Below the pieces are notes generated by a model. It made no database searches. It saw nothing but the letters and a program-made list of their open reading frames with translations, and was not told the origin of the DNA. Below are positions 59,840-64,000 of a stretch of 64,000 nt of DNA, one piece after another. This DNA comes from Fallopia convolvulus (lineage: Eukaryota; Streptophyta; Magnoliopsida; Caryophyllales; Polygonaceae). The stretch lies in assembly GCA_964016875.1 (NCBI GenBank), contig OZ024736.1, forward strand, positions 38,162,707 to 38,226,706, in the 5' to 3' direction. A program made the translations under genes and the position numbers. Position 1 is the stretch's first letter. Each line of letters begins with the position of its first letter.

Positions 59840-60946
59840 GGGAAATTCCTTTTGGTGCCCCTAAGTTTTCATTTTTTTCTTTTGGTGTCCTGAAAAAAAA
59901 ATATTCCTTTTGGTACCCTCCAACTTTGCACAAAGTTTATAACGTAACCTAAAATCCAAATTCCATCCAAATTATCATAATTGCGTCCATTTTCACCTTG
60001 TATCATACCTCTAGCAGAAGAAAATCCTCACCTTCCTCCCCTTTATCTGTCCTTAACGCTGGACAAATTAATTTCGCCTAAGAAGAAATCGAACGCCCCA
60101 AATTCCCAATTCTCACGCCATCCTCCCCACCACATCCATCTTCTGATTGGTCACCACTACGCAACAATGGTCTCAACAATGGTCATCGAACTCAATCCTG
60201 AACACTGCGCATCAATGGGATCTATTATCAAGAGCTTCATCGGCCACCTATGGGCCGAATTCTAAGTTATCAGGCGTAATTGCAACTTGAGCATTTCGTC
60301 GAACAGGTCGTCGACATTCGACGAAATGCAATTAAGTTAGACTGGACAGGAATCCAATCTAGCGAGTCTCCGACTTCTCAGAAGGAGGGGGAAGGGGAAC
60401 TCGGAGTGGATGTAGAGGGAGGCGCTGGAGAAGTCGACGATGACACAGGCCTTTACGAGGAGATGAGAAGTTGGAATCAGATCTGGATTTTTCCGCAATC
60501 GCCCTCCGCTATGAGCTCAGTGATGGATTTATAGGGGATGTCGCCCCTCCGAGTAGTAGAGTAGGATTTGAGATTTGGGGCATTGCAGATTTGGGAAAAA
60601 GGGTTTGTAAGGATATCCTAAATCCTCAGACCCAGATGAGAAAAATCCACCATAACCAGGCTCAGCAATTGTTCTAGGCAGATTTGTTATTGTTGTTGTC
60701 GATGGTGGGTTTTGTGGAGATCAACCGCTTGAAAACCGCAGTTTTGTGGTGGTTGTAGTGGTGTCGTTCATTTTGTTTTATCCCGGAATTCTGTCTGTCA
60801 ACTTATCAATATAATTTGGATGGAATTTGGATTTTAGGGTACGGTATACACTTTGTACAAAGTTGGAGGGTATCAAAAGGAATATATTTTTTTAAGATAC
60901 CAACAGAAAAAAGGTGGAAACTTAAGGGCACCAATAGGAATTTTCC
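59840..60946. mobile_element. Non-autonomous Mutator-like element with long inverted repeats
   Basis: A 1,107-bp element with terminal inverted repeats of about 136 bp (59840-59975 and 60811-60946), starting GGGAAATTCCTTTTGGTGCC and GGAAAATTCCTATTGGTGCC. It is flanked by the 9-bp duplication ATATTATTA (59831-59839 and 60947-60955). A 9-bp duplication with long inverted repeats is diagnostic of Mutator-like elements. There is no transposase. The roughly 830-bp interior is richer in G and C than the flanks, with frames at 59981-60677 of no known family, and might be captured host DNA (Pack-MULE). An inverted pair GCATTTCGTCGAA and TTCGACGAAATGC lies at 60291-60329. Confidence 0.9.
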
Positions 60947-60955
60947 ATATTATTA

Positions 60956-61525
60956 TAATATATAGTCATATAGGTAATGTAAATACTAAAAAAATTAAAT
61001 ACTATTTCCTTACTTATTAAAAATATAGTTGATATAATAATAGTCGAATATGATAAGTTATAATATTATTATAATATGGGAAAATATAAATATTAAATAG
61101 TTATATAATATTTTCTTACTTATTAATAATATAGCTAACATAATAATAGTTAAATATGGTAAGAAATAATAATAAATGAGATAATATTATTATAATATGT
61201 ATAAAATATAAATAATATTAAAAAATTAAGGATGAAGAAGTAAATAAATAATTAAACTTATTTACTTGATATAGTTAAATGGATAATATGTATAAGAAAA
61301 GAATTCTAAATTTAGTAATAATATATAGATATATACATATTTATAATATCAAGGATGTGTGGGATGATGATAGAAAGGTCAACTAACTAAAACAAAACAC
61401 ACAAAAATTATTCCTATGACTTGCAACTTGCAAGCAACATAAACTAATATCCTAATGTGAAAAAGCTCAAATAATTCCACTAAGATATAATATAACAAAA
61501 TACATTGCCTAGCTAATTAATAAAG
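60956..61525. other. AT-rich spacer, no gene recognised
   Basis: Simple AT-rich words (ATAATATTATTATAATATG) recur here and left of the Mutator-like element. No coding frame. Confidence 0.55.
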
Positions 61526-64000
61526 TTAATAAACTATAGTGTTACTTAACCTCGTATCGTTAATCAAAGTTTGATGAGCCACTTCATGGATGAAAAAATG
61601 ACAATCAATCTCAATATGCTTGGTACAATCATGGAATATCGGATTGGTTGTAATATCCAAAACAATCTGGTTATCACAAAACAAACGCATTGAGGATAGA
61701 AAATGGACCACGAGAGAAAGCGACAAATAGCGCAACCATAATAACTCAAAATATGCCGCAACCATGGCACGATACTCAGCCTCGGCCGATGATCGATAGA
61801 TGGTCTTCTATATCTTGGTCCGCCAAGATACATGAGAAGATCCTAGTTGAGCATAATAGTCGGTAATGGAACGATGTGTAAGAGGACACGAAGCATAATC
61901 TAGATCACAATAAGCAAACAACTCCAAGCTAGAAGATCGAGAGAGTATAATGCCCTTTTCAAGATGACTCTTAAGGTATATCAACATCCGAGTGGTAGTG
62001 CCCTAACGATCAACTGTCAGACTTATGAAGAACGTAACAAATCTCTAACCATGTGATAGTCAAATATATGAGACGTCCAATGAAACGCCTATATGACCTG
62101 AAGCATCAAACAAAGGCGCATGTGACATGGCAAGCTTGTGATTCTACTCCATTAAAAGTCACAAGGTTTACCAACTAATAAACTAGCCCGAAATAAAATA
62201 TCCAACATGTACTTGCGTTGGCCCGGAAATATCCCCTTAGAAGACCATGCAATTTCAATGCCCAAAAAATATTTCAAAGGACCCGTATCTTTCATATGGA
62301 AACAAGAACCGAGTTGCCCTTTGAAAGTAGCAATACCAGCAAAATTCTTTCTGGCAATAATCAGATCATCAACATTAATCAGAACATGCATGAATACTCA
62401 TGAACGAAAATATGAGAATAAGGAGTAATCTGCAAAGACTGAGCAAAGTCGTTACTAACTTGGCAAACCAATTCCTTAGAGCATGTCGAAGACCATATAA
62501 GAAGTGATTAAGGCAACAAGACTGTCCATTAGCCAAATCTAGGAAGCCTGGAGGAGGTCTCATATAGACCTCCTCGTCCAAATCACCACAAAGAAAGGCA
62601 TTATGGACATCCATCCAATGAAACTCCTAATCACGAGCAACAACAACATCTAAGAAAGTTCGAACCAAGACCATTTTTTCCACAGGTGCAAATGTCTCAT
62701 TATAATCAATGTCAACCTTCTAATTATTACCAAGAACAACCAGATGAACTTTGTAACGCATAATAGATCCATCAGAATTATACTTGAATAAAAAAAACCA
62801 CTTGCATCCAATGGGTTTCTTTCCCTTCGAAAGAGCAATGAGGGTCCAAGTTCCATTCTGCTCTAAAGCATCAATCTCATCCTTCATAGCCGCTAGTGAA
62901 AACTATGCACAACATCAACAAAAGTAGTCGGTTCCATAGTAGACTGAAAAACAACAATAAAAGCTCAATGTCTAGACGTGAAACAATTACAATATACATA
63001 ATTAGCTATAGGATATGAGGTACATGACAAAGCCGATCGCGAAGGAGGAGTTGGCATTGAAGCTTCCTATTTTCGCATAGTATTGCACACAAGGTAACTT
63101 AGCTTCATGGAAGGAGTGTGAATGTGCGATCACGGGTAGATCAACAAACTTTATCTTGAACAAACAGCATGATCAAGGAGATTGAACCCCACTCCCCTTG
63201 TCATTTCTTTGCGATTGGGCATTTGAGGAGCTAGGTAAATAAACGTCTTGAACAATGCTAGCTGGAGATTGAACCCCACTCCCCCCTAACAATTGTCTAC
63301 GAATAGTTGTTTGAGGAGATTAAGGTCGGCTCTTCAATAGGGACAAGAGGAGATTGAACCCCACTCTTCTATCACCTATTTGCATAGGAGTTGATGGACA
63401 AGGTAAATTATCAAAAATGGAGGCATGTATATAATCAAAATCAGATGAGGTCAGATCATACATAGGTAATGCAAGCTTATATGGAAAATGAGTTTCATAG
63501 AAAACAACATCAAACGAAACAATACGTTCTTTAGCTTTCAAATCAATAACTTGTCATACCTTTTTACCTTTTGGATATCCAATAAAGACATATTTTCGAG
63601 CATATGATTCAAATTTATCTAAAAATTGCAGGATAATGGATGCATAACATAGATAACCTATGGTACGTAAATTAGCATAATCAAGAGGCCGGCCAAACAA
63701 AATTTCATATGGAGCTTAGTTTTTGAGCCGATTAATTAAATATCTAGCAGAAAGAATACAATCTCCCCAAAACATTAAAGGTAGGTTCGCATGAAATCTA
63801 ATAGCCCTAGCCACATTTAAAATATGTCTATGCTTCGACTCAACCCTACCATTTTATTGTGATGTTCCCACACAAGAAGTTTCAAACAATATTCCATGTT
63901 GCTCAAAATAGGACCGTAAACAAGTAAATTCAGTGCATTATCACTATGAAACCTCTTGACATGTTACCATAGTGCAAAATTTTTGAATAAGAAGAGCAAC
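61526..64000 (-). mobile_element. Decayed Ty1/copia fragment, same family as the 35-40 kb element
   Basis: Minus-strand pieces match the copia polyprotein in order. Near the window end are integrase-side words (ETSCVGT-like at about 63880). A spacer with repeated GVQSP-like units lies at 63180-63360. Reverse transcriptase is at 62152-62614 (MDVHNAFLCGDLDEEVYMRP, FLYGLRHALRNW, INVDDLIIA), and RNase H at 61526-61833 (CDNQIVLDITTNPIFHD). Many stops and frameshifts break the frame. The RNase H end is missing beyond about 61560 and no LTR is recognised, so the 3' end is truncated. The 5' part runs past the window. Confidence 0.88.

Noticed and set aside
1..64000. CRISPR array, phage, plasmid or bacterial operon
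   Set aside because: No evenly spaced short repeats, no compact same-strand gene runs and no bacterial families occur. Spliced plant genes and plant transposons account for the window.

Overview
This is a window of plant nuclear DNA from a flowering plant, almost certainly a eudicot. Its genes have spliced exons, AT-rich introns and intergenic DNA, and plant-specific families (TRP-type telomere-repeat-binding proteins, alpha-expansin, RLCK-VII kinases). The repeats are typical of plants too: Ty1/copia and L1-type retrotransposons, Stowaway-like MITEs, Helitrons and a Mutator-like element. I cannot fix the genus; an asterid is my guess only. No CRISPR array, operon or other bacterial feature is present.

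Layout. 1.7-6.4 kb and 11.4-16.6 kb are two direct copies of one block. Each carries a complete nine-coding-exon gene on the minus strand for a TRP/TBP1-like telomere-binding protein (585 and 663 codons), with its 5' leader and proximal promoter. Between the copies lie a Helitron (7.25-10.02 kb) and a MITE. 17.1-18.7 kb holds a RAB5IF/RCAF1-like small membrane protein gene and 19.5-21.4 kb a rhomboid protease gene, both on the plus strand. 23.0-28.1 kb is a young Ty1/copia element. 29.1-31.4 kb holds two related LTRs facing each other around a decayed gag. 31.4-35.3 kb is repeat debris. 35.4-40.4 kb is a second complete copia element on the minus strand, with unusual LTR ends. 41.4-42.4 kb is a second Helitron, and 43.4-46.1 kb a 5'-truncated L1-type LINE. 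47.6-49.2 kb is an alpha-expansin gene. 51.6-54.5 kb (plus) and 55.8-58.4 kb (minus) are two RLCK-VII kinase genes, tail to tail. 59.8-60.9 kb is a non-autonomous Mutator-like element. From 61.5 kb to the window end is a decayed copia fragment related to the 35-40 kb element.

The seven host genes have unrelated jobs: telomere chromatin, organelle membrane assembly, intramembrane proteolysis, wall loosening and immune or growth signalling. They form no pathway. For all seven I traced splice sites through to a stop codon with the reading frame kept. The transposon coding regions are all interrupted, although the 23-28 kb copia and the LINE are each stopped by a single nonsense codon.

I found no convincing new biological system. 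The most informative things are: the tandem TRP duplication, with a 225-bp in-frame internal repeat and a MITE present in only one copy; Helitrons with stacked alternative 5' ends sharing one 3' end; a copia element with TA...TA LTR ends; and a Mutator-like element with 136-bp inverted repeats and GC-rich cargo. Exon limits come from reading the sequence by eye and from knowledge of the families, not from transcripts.
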